From the NCBI GenBank assembly GCA_044224315.1, contig JBGAKR010000004.1, positions 186,001 through 250,000 of the forward strand: a stretch of 64,000 nucleotides of DNA, in the 5' to 3' direction. The stretch's first letter is position 1; every line of letters starts with the position of its first letter. The position numbers and the translations under genes were made by a program. The notes beneath the pieces were generated by a model. The model searched no databases, was not told the DNA's origin, and was given only the letters and a program-made list of their open reading frames with translations. Positions 28,481-36,761 of this stretch are shown here, piece by piece. The DNA comes from JAGXTF01 sp044224315. GTDB lineage: Bacteria; Bacteroidota; Bacteroidia; NS11-12g; UBA955.

Positions 28481-31400
28481 ATGTTTCTCAATTGCCATTC
28501 CTATTTCAGCATGCGCTATGGCATTCTATCGCCCAAAGATTTGGTAGAATGGGTGGTGCAGAACGAGTTGCCCTCGGCTGGCAACCCGGTGCATATATGT
28601 TTGACAGACATTAATGCCATGAGTGGGATTCCTGATTTTTTCAGAGAGGCGCAGAAGCACGAAGGTTTGCATGCCTGCGGGGGTATACAGTTTTGCGAGG
28701 GGGCCACGGGGGGACGTTGTTTGTACATAGGCATTGCCAAAAACGAGCATGGATTTGCCGAGTTGAACCGTTTCTTATCGGAGCATCATTTGACAGGCCA
28801 ACCTTTGCCCGGAATAGCACCCGCATTTGAGCATGCATTTGTGATATACCCATTTGAACGCACATTGGAAAAAGATTTCAGGCACACATTGCGCCCCAAT
28901 GAATACATTGGGGTGCGGCCGGAGCAGCTGACGCGCCTGAGGTTTTCGGCCTGGAAAAACCAACATACCCGCCTGGTAGCCCTGTGTACCGCTACTTTTC
29001 GCAATATTACCGACCACAATACACACCGCCTGCTGCGCTGCATGGCCAACAATTGCCTGCTAAGCAAGCTGCCCCCGGGCGAAGCGGCCGATGCCCGGCA
29101 CCTGCTGCGGGGTACCGAAGAAATTTTGCAACTATACCGCGATGCACCGGCCCTGGTAAGCAATACACTACGCCTGCTGGAACAATGCAGTTTTACCCTC
29201 GCCTTTGGGGGCAACCAAAATAAAAAAGTATTTAGCAGTGATGCCGAAGAGGATTTCAGGCTCATGACCGACCTGGCTTTTGAAGGCCTTCGGTACCGCT
29301 ACCCCAAGTATACCTATGCCACCAAACTGCGCCTGGAAAACGAGATGAAACTGATCTACGAACTGGGTTTTACCTCGTATTTTTTAATCAGCTGGGATAT
29401 ATGCCGGTTTGCCCGCGAGCAGGGATTTTACTATGTGGGCCGGGGCAGTGGCGCCAACAGCATGGTGGCTTATTGCCTGCGCATAACCGATGTAGACCCC
29501 ATAGACCTGGATTTGTATTTTGAGCGATTTATCAATCCGTTTCGTACCAGTCCGCCCGATTTTGACCTGGATTTCAGCTGGCAGGACCGGGATACCGTTA
29601 CCGACTATATTTTCAAAAAACACGGCAGCGACCATACGGCATTGCTGGCTACTTACAGCACTTTTCAAGCCAATGCAGTGGTGCGTGAGTTGGGCAAAGT
29701 TTTTGGCTTGCCCAAAGAAGAGATAGACCGCATGCTGGACCGGTCGTCGTACTACAAAGCCGAGCTACGGGCAGCCCCCGAAGCCCAGAAAGCCCCCGAG
29801 GCCCCTACCCCGCCGGCTTTGCAAAAAGGGAAAGGTGTGTATAGCAACCCCGGCATTATGGAACGCAACAGTTTGCAACCCGTAACTGACGAGGCCACGT
29901 ATTTAAAAAACAACCGCGATACCATAGCCCAGAAAATTATGCGGTATGCGCACCGCCTGCACGAAAGCCCCAACTACCGCAGCATTCACGCCGGCGGGGT
30001 ATTGATTTCGGACAAGCCTATTTTTTATTACTCGGCGCTGGACATGCCGCCCAAGGGATTTCAAACCGTGCAATGGAGTATGCTGGAGGCCGAGGATCTG
30101 GGGCTGGCCAAGTTTGATATTCTGAGTCAGCGCGGGTTGGGGCATATCAAGGATGCCATTCATATAGTAAAACAAAACCGCAACGAGGATATAGACATAC
30201 ACCGCATTCAGGATTTTAAGAAAGACGATCGCATACGCAGGCTCATCAGCACCGGGCATACGATGGGCTGCTTTTATGTGGAGAGTCCGGCTATGCGGCA
30301 ATTGCTGCGCAAGTTGAAATGCGAAGATTATTTAACCCTGGTGGCGGCCAGCAGTGTAATACGGCCCGGGGTAGCGCGCAGTGGGATGATGCGCGGCTAT
30401 ATAGAAAGGCATATAAACCCCGAAAAGCGGAAAGAAGCCCACCCGGTGATGATGGAAATAATGCCCGATACCTACGGTATTATGGTGTACCAGGAGGATG
30501 TAATCAAAGTGGCGCACCATTTTGCGGGGCTGGGCCTGGCCGAGAGTGATGTATTGCGGCGGGGCATGAGTGGAAAATTTCGCAGCCGGGAGGAATTTCA
30601 GAAGGTAAAGGAACGCTTTTTTATTTTATGCAAAGAAAAAGGGCACTCCGATGCCTTGGCGGCCGAGGTATGGTTTCAGATTGAGAGCTTTGCCGGCTAC
30701 AGTTTTGCCAAGGGGCACAGTGCCAGCTATGCCGTGGAAAGTTACCAGAGTTTGTACTTAAAAGCCCACTACCCGCTTGAGTTTTATGTGGGGGTGATTA
30801 ATAATTTCGGTGGATTTTACCGCACCGAATTTTATGTACACGCCGCGCGCATGTGCGGGGCCGATGTTCAGGCGCCGGATGTGAACCACAGCCTGTATTT
30901 GAGCAGCATTACCGGGCAAACCATATACCTGGGGCTGGTGCATGTGGCCTCGCTTGAGCAAAAACTGGCCCGGCAGATTGTAAAAGAAAGGGAAATAAAC
31001 GGGGCCTATAAAAGTTTGCACGATTTTAAAGAACGCATAGAGCCCGGCCTGGAGCAGTTAAAAATACTGGTGCGCATTGGGGCATTCAGGTTTACGGGCA
31101 AAAACCGCAAAGAGCTGATGTGGGAACTGCACTGGCTGATGAACAAAAACGGGGTAAAGGGGCAGAAAGCAAAGTCGGGGGTAAAAAGCCGGGGAAAGAA
31201 AACCGAACCGACCGATATTGAAGTGGTGCAAGGCGAAGAAGTTTTGCAAAAAAACCAGATGCCCGATTTATCGGAACTGAAAACCCAACAGATTTTATTT
31301 AAAGAGCCTCCAAAAAAATTCACCCTGCCAAACCTGAACTACGATGAGGTGGAGGATGCTTTTGAGCAATTTGAGTTGCTGGGGTTTCCGCTGTGCAATC

Positions 31401-31753
31401 CGTTTAATTTGGTTGCAAGGGAGGATGAACCGGCGGGTAAGGTAAGACGGGGGCATACTGCAGCCAGCATGGTGCGTGGCCTGGGCAAAAGGGTGCAGAT
31501 AGAAGGGTATTTGGTAACCATAAAACCCACGCGCACCATAAAAGGACAAGAGATGAATTTTGGCACCTGGCTAGACAGGGATGGGTATTTTTTTGATACC
31601 ACGCATTTTCCGGATGCGGTGCGCAAATGGCCATTCCGGGGGCGGGGTGTTTACCGCATTATTGGGATTGTGGTAGATGATTTTGGGGTAATAAGCGTAG
31701 ATGTGGAGAGCATGGAGAAGCTGCCGTTTGTGGTAGATCCGAGATATGAGTGA
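28481..31753 (+). CDS. Second DNA polymerase III alpha-type subunit (DnaE2/ImuC-like)
   Basis: C-family DNA polymerase of 1090 aa. The polymerase core is intact: VGRGSGANSMVAYCLRITDV near residue 322, the catalytic pair in PDFDLDFSW (about D362 and D364), the third Asp in LAKFDILSQRGLG near residue 546, SFAKGHSASYA, and a C-terminal OB-fold region. The N-terminal PHP domain is altered: NCHSYFS instead of HxHS and CLTDINAMSG instead of TDH, so proofreading or metal binding there is unlikely. An Ala/Pro-rich insert lies near residues 430-450. Replicative DnaE is longer and keeps PHP, so this is probably the accessory, error-prone type. No imuB or lexA is nearby. Parts are visibly GC-richer than neighbouring genes. 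Confidence 0.85.
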   Translation: MFLNCHSYFSMRYGILSPKDLVEWVVQNELPSAGNPVHICLTDINAMSGIPDFFREAQKHEGLHACGGIQFCEGATGGRCLYIGIAKNEHGFAELNRFLSEHHLTGQPLPGIAPAFEHAFVIYPFERTLEKDFRHTLRPNEYIGVRPEQLTRLRFSAWKNQHTRLVALCTATFRNITDHNTHRLLRCMANNCLLSKLPPGEAADARHLLRGTEEILQLYRDAPALVSNTLRLLEQCSFTLAFGGNQNKKVFSSDAEEDFRLMTDLAFEGLRYRYPKYTYATKLRLENEMKLIYELGFTSYFLISWDICRFAREQGFYYVGRGSGANSMVAYCLRITDVDPIDLDLYFERFINPFRTSPPDFDLDFSWQDRDTVTDYIFKKHGSDHTALLATYSTFQANAVVRELGKVFGLPKEEIDRMLDRSSYYKAELRAAPEAQKAPEAPTPPALQKGKGVYSNPGIMERNSLQPVTDEATYLKNNRDTIAQKIMRYAHRLHESPNYRSIHAGGVLISDKPIFYYSALDMPPKGFQTVQWSMLEAEDLGLAKFDILSQRGLGHIKDAIHIVKQNRNEDIDIHRIQDFKKDDRIRRLISTGHTMGCFYVESPAMRQLLRKLKCEDYLTLVAASSVIRPGVARSGMMRGYIERHINPEKRKEAHPVMMEIMPDTYGIMVYQEDVIKVAHHFAGLGLAESDVLRRGMSGKFRSREEFQKVKERFFILCKEKGHSDALAAEVWFQIESFAGYSFAKGHSASYAVESYQSLYLKAHYPLEFYVGVINNFGGFYRTEFYVHAARMCGADVQAPDVNHSLYLSSITGQTIYLGLVHVASLEQKLARQIVKEREINGAYKSLHDFKERIEPGLEQLKILVRIGAFRFTGKNRKELMWELHWLMNKNGVKGQKAKSGVKSRGKKTEPTDIEVVQGEEVLQKNQMPDLSELKTQQILFKEPPKKFTLPNLNYDEVEDAFEQFELLGFPLCNPFNLVAREDEPAGKVRRGHTAASMVRGLGKRVQIEGYLVTIKPTRTIKGQEMNFGTWLDRDGYFFDTTHFPDAVRKWPFRGRGVYRIIGIVVDDFGVISVDVESMEKLPFVVDPRYE

Positions 31754-31757
31754 GACC

Positions 31758-31827
31758 CCAATCTTTCCTAAAGAAAGATTGGATGGTCGAACCATCCTCG
31801 ACTGAAGCGAAGCGGAACGTCGGGATG
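31758..31827. repeat. Three stacked hairpins after dnaE2
   Basis: Three inverted repeats follow one another just after the dnaE2 stop. CCAATCTTTC pairs with GAAAGATTGG (10 bp, 5-base loop). GGATGGT pairs with ACCATCC (7 bp, 3-base loop). CATCC plus CGAC pairs with GTCG plus GGATG (one bulge). None has a T-run typical of a terminator. They share bases, so the RNA could switch between forms. Confidence 0.65.
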
Positions 31828-31833
31828 AGTAAA

Positions 31834-31875
31834 AGTTAGAAGTTGGGAGTTAGGAGTTAGGAGTGAAGAGTTGGC
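31834..31875. repeat. Heptamer tandem array 1 (AGTTAGG type)
   Basis: Six consecutive 7-base units: AGTTAGA, AGTTGGG, AGTTAGG, AGTTAGG, AGTGAAG, AGTTGGC. All units begin AGT. Confidence 0.75.
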
Positions 31876-31885
31876 AGCCTTCTAT

Positions 31886-31920
31886 AGTTTACAGTTGACA
31901 GTGTACAGTTAACAGTTGGG
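31886..31920. repeat. Heptamer tandem array 2 (AGTTnAC type)
   Basis: Five consecutive 7-base units: AGTTTAC, AGTTGAC, AGTGTAC, AGTTAAC, AGTTGGG. They have the same AGT start and same period as array 1, ten bases away. Confidence 0.75.
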
Positions 31921-32255
31921 GGCAGCCTCCGCCACATTGCATGGGCGGATGAAAAGCTGAATTTTGTAGTAGGTGGATTTAGCAATTTCCTGAAGATTAA
32001 ATTGATTACATCTTCGTAACCCCTGAGAATTGAATATTTGAAAATCACATGGGAAATGGTGCGGATTTTTAAATTCTCAGCGACTATTAAATTACCAAAA
32101 AAATAATGCATTTATTAAGCCTGATTTTTGGGGTTGGGTGGGCAATAAAATGTACGGTTTTTAAATTTTAATTTTTCTCATAAGTTTGAATACTCAAATG
32201 CACTTATCCATTTAAATGTACATTGTATAAGGCTATTTTCATTGCACATATTCAA
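31921..32255. other. Non-coding stretch before the first palindrome
   Basis: Holds no convincing gene. It contains a 9-bp inverted repeat (CTGAGAATT and AATTCTCAG, about 45 bases apart near 32023-32080) and otherwise AT-rich sequence. An 84-codon frame on the minus strand here is rejected, because part of it runs through the heptamer arrays. Confidence 0.4.
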
Positions 32256-32275
32256 AACATACCAATTGGTATGTT
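32256..32275. promoter_or_regulatory. Palindromic operator-like site, copy 1
   Basis: AACATACCAATTGGTATGTT is a perfect 20-bp palindrome. Its 18-bp core recurs at 32461-32478. Length and symmetry fit a dimeric repressor site, such as those of TetR-family proteins; no such regulator gene is in the window. Confidence 0.7.
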
Positions 32276-32360
32276 CTAAAATAATGGAATTAAATTGTCT
32301 ATTTTACCACACAATTATTTTCAAATATATGGTTAATTATTTCAGAATAATATACGCATA

Positions 32361-32394
32361 TTTGCTACTGTATTTTATTTCATACAGTAGCAAA
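32361..32394. repeat. 13-bp hairpin between the two palindromes
   Basis: TTTGCTACTGTAT and ATACAGTAGCAAA form a perfect 13-bp stem with an 8-base loop. No T-run follows on either strand, so it is not a standard terminator. It may be a structured RNA element or a protein site. Confidence 0.65.
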
Positions 32395-32460
32395 ATAATA
32401 AATTCATTTTATGGTATTCAGGATTCAAAAAAATGAGATTTAACAACCATGCAGGCAAAA

Positions 32461-32478
32461 ACATACCAATTGGTATGT
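32461..32478. promoter_or_regulatory. Palindromic operator-like site, copy 2
   Basis: ACATACCAATTGGTATGT, identical over 18 bp to copy 1 and 204 bases from it. It ends 10 bases before the -33 element of the PorP/SprF gene, where a bound protein could control it. Confidence 0.72.
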
Positions 32479-32488
32479 GTATGTAATT

Positions 32489-32518
32489 TTGGAAATTATA
32501 AATCCTCAATTACTTTTG
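32489..32518 (+). promoter_or_regulatory. Promoter of the PorP/SprF gene
   Basis: TTG, 19-base spacer, then TACTTTTG, matching the Bacteroidota TTG/TAnnTTTG consensus, 31 bases before the ATG at 32550. Confidence 0.6.
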
Positions 32519-32549
32519 ATTTTTTAAAATACCTTTTAATATAAATACT

Positions 32550-33518
32550 ATGAGAAAATTTATCATTACTTCAGCATTGACATTGGTTTCTTCAACAGGT
32601 TTGCTTGCACAAGATGTTAGTTTAATGCAGTTTTATGCCAATCCGGGTACATTAAATCCGGCGGCTATGGGCACTGCGCTTTTGGACAAAAGATCGGCAG
32701 GCAGGGCAATAACGCAATACAGAAGTCATTGGACCGGCAAAAGCGGCCAGTTTGGGTATTTTAACCTGGGATGGGACCAACATTTTAATGCATTGCGTGG
32801 AGGCTTGGGTTTGCACTATACCAATCAGAATTTTTCATCGGGCTTTTTCAATATTAGTCAGGCCAGCATTGCCTATGCCCCGCAGATTATTTCCAATGAA
32901 AAAATTCAGGTAAATCTGGGTGGTGAGTTTGGTATTAATAATCGTACTGTAAATTTATACCGGCCATTATATGGAGATCAATTAGACCCTGCAATTTTTA
33001 TATTTCCCCATAGCAGCCAGACAATAAATACAAGTGTTTCATATCCGAATTTCAATGCCGGGCTATTTTTGAAGAGTAAAAGTTTCTACGGCGGATTTTC
33101 GGTCTACAATGTAATCGAGCCCAATATTTCAATGTATAAAAATCCGGATGATGTTTTACTGCGCAGGTTTAATATGCATGGCGGGTATACGTTTACCATT
33201 AATTCTGACTTAGCCATAGTTCCACAAATTCAAATTCAGAAGCAGGGCACGAACCAAGACCTCACCCTGGGTGCACAAATTTTACAGGAAGATTTTATGT
33301 ATGGCATATGGTATAGAAGCAGCCGCAATTATTACCGACGACCTACTGCCTGGGGAGCAAGTGCAGGTTGGAACATAGCAGGTTTCAGAATTATTTACAG
33401 CTATGATTTTACCACCGCCAGCGTGCGCAGGGCGTTCTATTCCTCTCATGAATTGAGCCTCCGTTTTTGCTGGAAAACCAAACAAACCCGATCAATCTAT
33501 TCATCAGCATTTAATTAG
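32550..33518 (+). CDS. PorP/SprF family type IX secretion system membrane protein
   Basis: Outer-membrane beta-barrel protein of 322 aa. It has a signal peptide (ending TGLLAQ) and the PorP/SprF start pattern QDVSLMQFYANPGTLNPAAM, followed by alternating strands (GGLGLHYTNQNFSSGF, FNAGLFLKSKSFYGGFSVYN) and HELSLRFCWKTK near the end. In this family SprF-like members help export or anchor large type B cargo (SprB-like adhesins). No large adhesin gene lies upstream here, so it may serve cargo encoded elsewhere. It is preceded by its own promoter with an upstream palindrome, and followed by a terminator. Confidence 0.85.
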   Translation: MRKFIITSALTLVSSTGLLAQDVSLMQFYANPGTLNPAAMGTALLDKRSAGRAITQYRSHWTGKSGQFGYFNLGWDQHFNALRGGLGLHYTNQNFSSGFFNISQASIAYAPQIISNEKIQVNLGGEFGINNRTVNLYRPLYGDQLDPAIFIFPHSSQTINTSVSYPNFNAGLFLKSKSFYGGFSVYNVIEPNISMYKNPDDVLLRRFNMHGGYTFTINSDLAIVPQIQIQKQGTNQDLTLGAQILQEDFMYGIWYRSSRNYYRRPTAWGASAGWNIAGFRIIYSYDFTTASVRRAFYSSHELSLRFCWKTKQTRSIYSSAFN

Positions 33519-33523
33519 GTCAT

Positions 33524-33554
33524 AAAAAAAGGGAAGAATTGCTTCTTCCCTTTT
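33524..33554. terminator. Bidirectional terminator between PorP/SprF and porin genes
   Basis: AAAAGGGAAGAA and TTCTTCCCTTTT pair over 12 bp with a 4-base loop, with an A-run left and T-run right. It serves both convergent genes. Confidence 0.88.
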
Positions 33555-33573
33555 CTATAACATTTTATAGGGA

Positions 33574-34818
33574 TCAGATTCCCAATTCAAGCTGGCATTT
33601 GAAACCTACCAGGCCAGAAGCTTTTGCTCCGGTGCTTACTACAGTTCTTTTGTAGTACGAGAATTCGTTTACAATTTTTACCCTGTGTTTTCTCAGGTAT
33701 TTGATAAATGCCAGGCAATATTCTTCGTATTTCTGTCCGTCTTTACCTACTGCTTGAATGGCTTTATCTGGATTGATAAAAGCATAACGGCCTGCTACTT
33801 CCCACATGTTTCTGAAAGTATAACTGATTTCGGTATTCAAACCAGAACCTACGATTACCCAAACAGAGTCGGAAGCAGATTTGCGGGTAATGGCGCTTTG
33901 GCCTTTATCCATTTTGCGGCTGATATACTCGGTAGTGATGGCAAGGCCTTGATATTTAAACATCAAATCGAGGTTGGTACCAATGAAGCTGCGGGTGCTG
34001 TATAACGCCTTCCCTAATTGTCCCTGGGTTCTGATAGCACGGTCGTTGTAGTGGTAAGTACCGGCAATGCTCAATTTGGGAGTTTTTTCGCGTTCAAGGT
34101 CACCCTCGAAATAGTCGCCTTTATTGGTAAATTCACCCAAAGGAAGAAATTCAACACGGCCCGTATACGCAACGCCTCCATTGGGGGTTACTGTATTGCT
34201 GAATTCTTTTGTATTTGCTATGCCACGTCCTTCGCCGGTAGTAACAGCACCCTTAAAAAGGATATATGGACTTTTTCCCAAATTGAGGCGGTAAGTGCCA
34301 AATAAACCAGCATCACGATCGAGGGTGAAGGCACCATTTACAATGCTGCGATCGGTAAAATGAATATCGCCGGAAGAAACAACACGTTGCCTGTTACCGG
34401 GTAATTTTCCCTGCCCCATACCAATGGTAAAATGCTTGGCAACTGCGTAATTAATCATCGCATCGCGCAATACCAGAGGAACACCGCTATTATCCCAATC
34501 CTGGTCGGCCCGGGTAAAACTGAGTTGTACATTGTATGTAAGTTTGGGGCTAAGCATAAATCCTTCAAACCTTACACGCATTCTGCGTACGCGCATATCG
34601 GCTTCGGCCACATTGCCCAAATCCTCATCGTGCGATGCCACACCTACCCGACTTTGAATACGAAAGCGGAAATTAATGCTAAACAGGCTGTCTGGCATTA
34701 CCAAACCAATACCATTTTTAGACACAAAGGTTGGATTCTTGCTGGTTTGTGCTAAAACCGATGCGGTGCTTAATCCGGCCAAAACCAGTAACATCGCGAC
34801 TTTCAAGGATTTTTTCAT
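33574..34818 (-). CDS. OprO/OprP-type porin
   Basis: Outer-membrane porin of 414 aa with a signal peptide ending SVLAQ. Features of the phosphate-selective porin O/P family are INFRFRIQSRVGVASHDEDL near the N-terminus, RVRRMRVRFEGFMLSPKLTY, VPLVLRDAMINYAVAKHFTI with GMGQGKLPGNRQRVVSS, and a barrel end VGFKCQLELGI. It may pass phosphate or other anions, though specificity cannot be read from sequence. It is monocistronic, with a terminator at its 3' end. Confidence 0.83.
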   Translation of the reverse strand: MKKSLKVAMLLVLAGLSTASVLAQTSKNPTFVSKNGIGLVMPDSLFSINFRFRIQSRVGVASHDEDLGNVAEADMRVRRMRVRFEGFMLSPKLTYNVQLSFTRADQDWDNSGVPLVLRDAMINYAVAKHFTIGMGQGKLPGNRQRVVSSGDIHFTDRSIVNGAFTLDRDAGLFGTYRLNLGKSPYILFKGAVTTGEGRGIANTKEFSNTVTPNGGVAYTGRVEFLPLGEFTNKGDYFEGDLEREKTPKLSIAGTYHYNDRAIRTQGQLGKALYSTRSFIGTNLDLMFKYQGLAITTEYISRKMDKGQSAITRKSASDSVWVIVGSGLNTEISYTFRNMWEVAGRYAFINPDKAIQAVGKDGQKYEEYCLAFIKYLRKHRVKIVNEFSYYKRTVVSTGAKASGLVGFKCQLELGI

Positions 34819-34954
34819 TATTTTGTTATATTCTTGTTATCGGGATGCAAACCAAATATTAATAATTTGTTACTGGATTAATTTTATGTTAATTTTTCAT
34901 TAACACTATGAAAATATAGCGTTTACATGGGCGTTAAATAAAATTAAGGTGGGC

Positions 34955-36238
34955 TTAAGATTCGGATTCTCCGAGGTTGTAATGGGCTTTCCAGCGTTGT
35001 TCCAGAAAGTGTTTCATTTCTTTTTCCCGGGCATTGTTTCCTGGTTTGTAGAAAACATGGTTTCGCAACTCGTCGGGCAAATAATCCTGCAAAACAAAAT
35101 TACCAGGAAATGCATGGGCATACTGATATTCTTTGCCATAGCCCAGGTCTTTCATCAATTTCGTGGGCGCGTTGCGTAAATGCAACGGAACAGGCAAATC
35201 GCCGGTTTGTTTTACCATATCCAGCGCAGCATCAATGGCCATATAGCTGGCATTGCTTTTGGCACTGCAGGCCAGATAAATGGCAGTTTGGCTCAGAATT
35301 ATGCGGGCTTCGGGCATCCCTATCATTTCTACCGCCTGAAAACATTGGGAGGCTATTAATAAGGCATTGGGATTTGCATTGCCAATATCTTCGGCAGCGA
35401 GAATAATCATGCGCCGGGCTATAAACCGTATATCTTCTCCCCCATGCAGCATGCGGGCCAACCAATAGACGGCAGCATTGGGATCACTGCCCCGCATAGA
35501 TTTAATAAACGCACTGATGATATCGTAATGCTGTTCGCCGCTTTTATCGTACCAGGCTGTTTTTTGCTGCAGCAAGGTGGTTACGCTTTCGTTGGTAATG
35601 GTAACTTTTTTGCCATCGGAGGTAGACACAATCATCTCAAGCAGGTTGAGCAATTTGCGGGCATCACCCCCTGAGAATAAAAAGAGCGCCTCCTTGTCTT
35701 TGATATCGAATTTGTACTTTTTCAGCCATTCGTCGTTTTCGATGGCATTGATTAAAATTTCATCCAGCTCGGCTTTTCCAAATTCATTTAATACATACAC
35801 CTGGCAGCGACTCAGCAGGGCATGGTTTACTTCGAACGAAGGATTTTCGGTAGTAGCTCCAATTAAGGTAATCCAGCCTTTTTCTACTGCGCCCAAAAGG
35901 GCATCCTGCTGGTTTTTATTAAAGCGATGAATTTCATCAATAAATAAAAGCGTTTTACCTCGCAGGCGGGCTTCTTCAATCACTTTACGTACCTCTGCTA
36001 CTCCGGCACTTATGGCACTTAGCTGTTTTACCGGAAGATGAATGGCTTTGCCAATTAAACCCGCCAAAGTTGTTTTGCCAGTGCCCGGTGGACCCCAAAA
36101 AATCATACTTGGCACCACACCCATTTCAATGGCACGGCGAATGGGGCCGTTTTTACCTACCAGATGGGCCTGCCCGATATATGCATCAAGCGATTGCGGA
36201 CGCAATCTTTCTGCCAGTGGAATATCGGAAAATGCCAT
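34955..36238 (-). CDS. rarA: Replication-associated recombination protein A (MgsA/RarA)
   Basis: AAA+ ATPase that acts at stalled replication forks, related to clamp-loader ATPases. Walker A GPPGTGKTTLAGLIGKAI near residue 50, Walker B LLFIDEIHRFNKNQQDALL near residue 95, sensor 1 LIGATTENPSFEVNHALLSR, then the MgsA C-terminal tetramerisation region with MRGSDPNAAVYWLARMLHGG and ARRMIILAAEDIGNANPNAL. It has 427 aa, normal length. A -7 box TATTTTTG on its strand (36252-36259) overlaps a copy of TTGTCAAAAAT that also forms part of the operator of the divergent toxin-antitoxin operon. Confidence 0.95.
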   Translation of the reverse strand: MAFSDIPLAERLRPQSLDAYIGQAHLVGKNGPIRRAIEMGVVPSMIFWGPPGTGKTTLAGLIGKAIHLPVKQLSAISAGVAEVRKVIEEARLRGKTLLFIDEIHRFNKNQQDALLGAVEKGWITLIGATTENPSFEVNHALLSRCQVYVLNEFGKAELDEILINAIENDEWLKKYKFDIKDKEALFLFSGGDARKLLNLLEMIVSTSDGKKVTITNESVTTLLQQKTAWYDKSGEQHYDIISAFIKSMRGSDPNAAVYWLARMLHGGEDIRFIARRMIILAAEDIGNANPNALLIASQCFQAVEMIGMPEARIILSQTAIYLACSAKSNASYMAIDAALDMVKQTGDLPVPLHLRNAPTKLMKDLGYGKEYQYAHAFPGNFVLQDYLPDELRNHVFYKPGNNAREKEMKHFLEQRWKAHYNLGESES

Positions 36239-36291
36239 AGAATTATTTTGTCAAAAATAGGTGAAAAATGGGAAAATGCGGGTTTGGAAAA

Positions 36292-36322
36292 TTGACAATT
36301 GTCAAAAATTTTTGTACATTTG
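36292..36322 (+). promoter_or_regulatory. Promoter and palindromic operator of the Xre-RES toxin-antitoxin operon
   Basis: TTG (36292), a 20-base spacer and TACATTTG (36315-36322) give a full promoter. The perfect 14-bp palindrome TTGACAATTGTCAA (36292-36305) starts on the -33 element, so a bound repressor would block RNA polymerase, as expected for an autoregulated antitoxin. TTGTCAAAAAT occurs at 36299-36309 and again at 36248-36258 near the rarA start. Confidence 0.72.
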
Positions 36323-36326
36323 AAGG

Positions 36327-36761
36327 GTGGAAAACAAGCCTAAAAAATATAAACAAATTTCTAATCCACCCTCCATTGTTTCTGAGCCTGCGCCCATTTA
36401 CATTATTTCAAAGGTTAGAACCGGCATCCGTTTTTCAGATTTCCATAAAATACTTCAATCCGGGCCATTTAATTTAAAAGAATGGGCCCAATTTTTACAC
36501 CTTTCCGAACGCACTATTCAGCGGTATGAAGAAGGCAAAAAATCATTCGAAGCCTTGCAGTCCGAACGCATTTTAGAATTAGAATCACTCATTGCCCACG
36601 GCTTGCACACCATGGGCAATCTTGCCGTTTTTAAACAATGGCTTAATACCGTTTCTCCGGTTTTAGGGGGTGTTACGCCCATTTCACTACTGGATAGCGC
36701 TGCCGGTATCCACATGGTAAAAGATGAATTGGGTCGCATAGAACAAGGTATTTACGCATGA
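36327..36761 (+). CDS. Xre/MbcA/ParS-type antitoxin
   Basis: Antitoxin of 144 aa for the adjacent RES toxin. The middle holds a helix-turn-helix (FNLKEWAQFLHLSERTIQRY near residue 49) and the C-terminus the DUF2384 (MbcA/ParS) toxin-binding domain (FKQWLNTVSPVLGGVTPISL, then LLDSAAGIHMVKDELGRIEQ). The start is the GTG at 36327, 4 bases past the -7 box, so translation is probably leaderless; no later start keeps the domain. Its stop overlaps the toxin ATG (ATGA). It most likely represses its own promoter through the palindrome at 36292-36305. Confidence 0.85.
   Translation: MENKPKKYKQISNPPSIVSEPAPIYIISKVRTGIRFSDFHKILQSGPFNLKEWAQFLHLSERTIQRYEEGKKSFEALQSERILELESLIAHGLHTMGNLAVFKQWLNTVSPVLGGVTPISLLDSAAGIHMVKDELGRIEQGIYA

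Noticed and set aside
28481..31753. The main replicative DnaE
   Set aside because: Too short and PHP ligands are lost; reads better as the accessory polymerase, although only the full genome can settle it.
31834..31920. CRISPR-like array
   Set aside because: Units are 7 bases and directly adjacent with no spacers; no cas genes in the window.
31857..32111. 84-codon minus-strand frame
   Set aside because: Runs through heptamer repeats, has no promoter or homology that I can see, and has an unlikely composition.
32242..32436. 64-codon plus-strand frame between the two palindromes
   Set aside because: Contains the palindrome and the 13-bp hairpin; better explained as regulatory DNA. A small hydrophobic protein from 32284 cannot be fully excluded.
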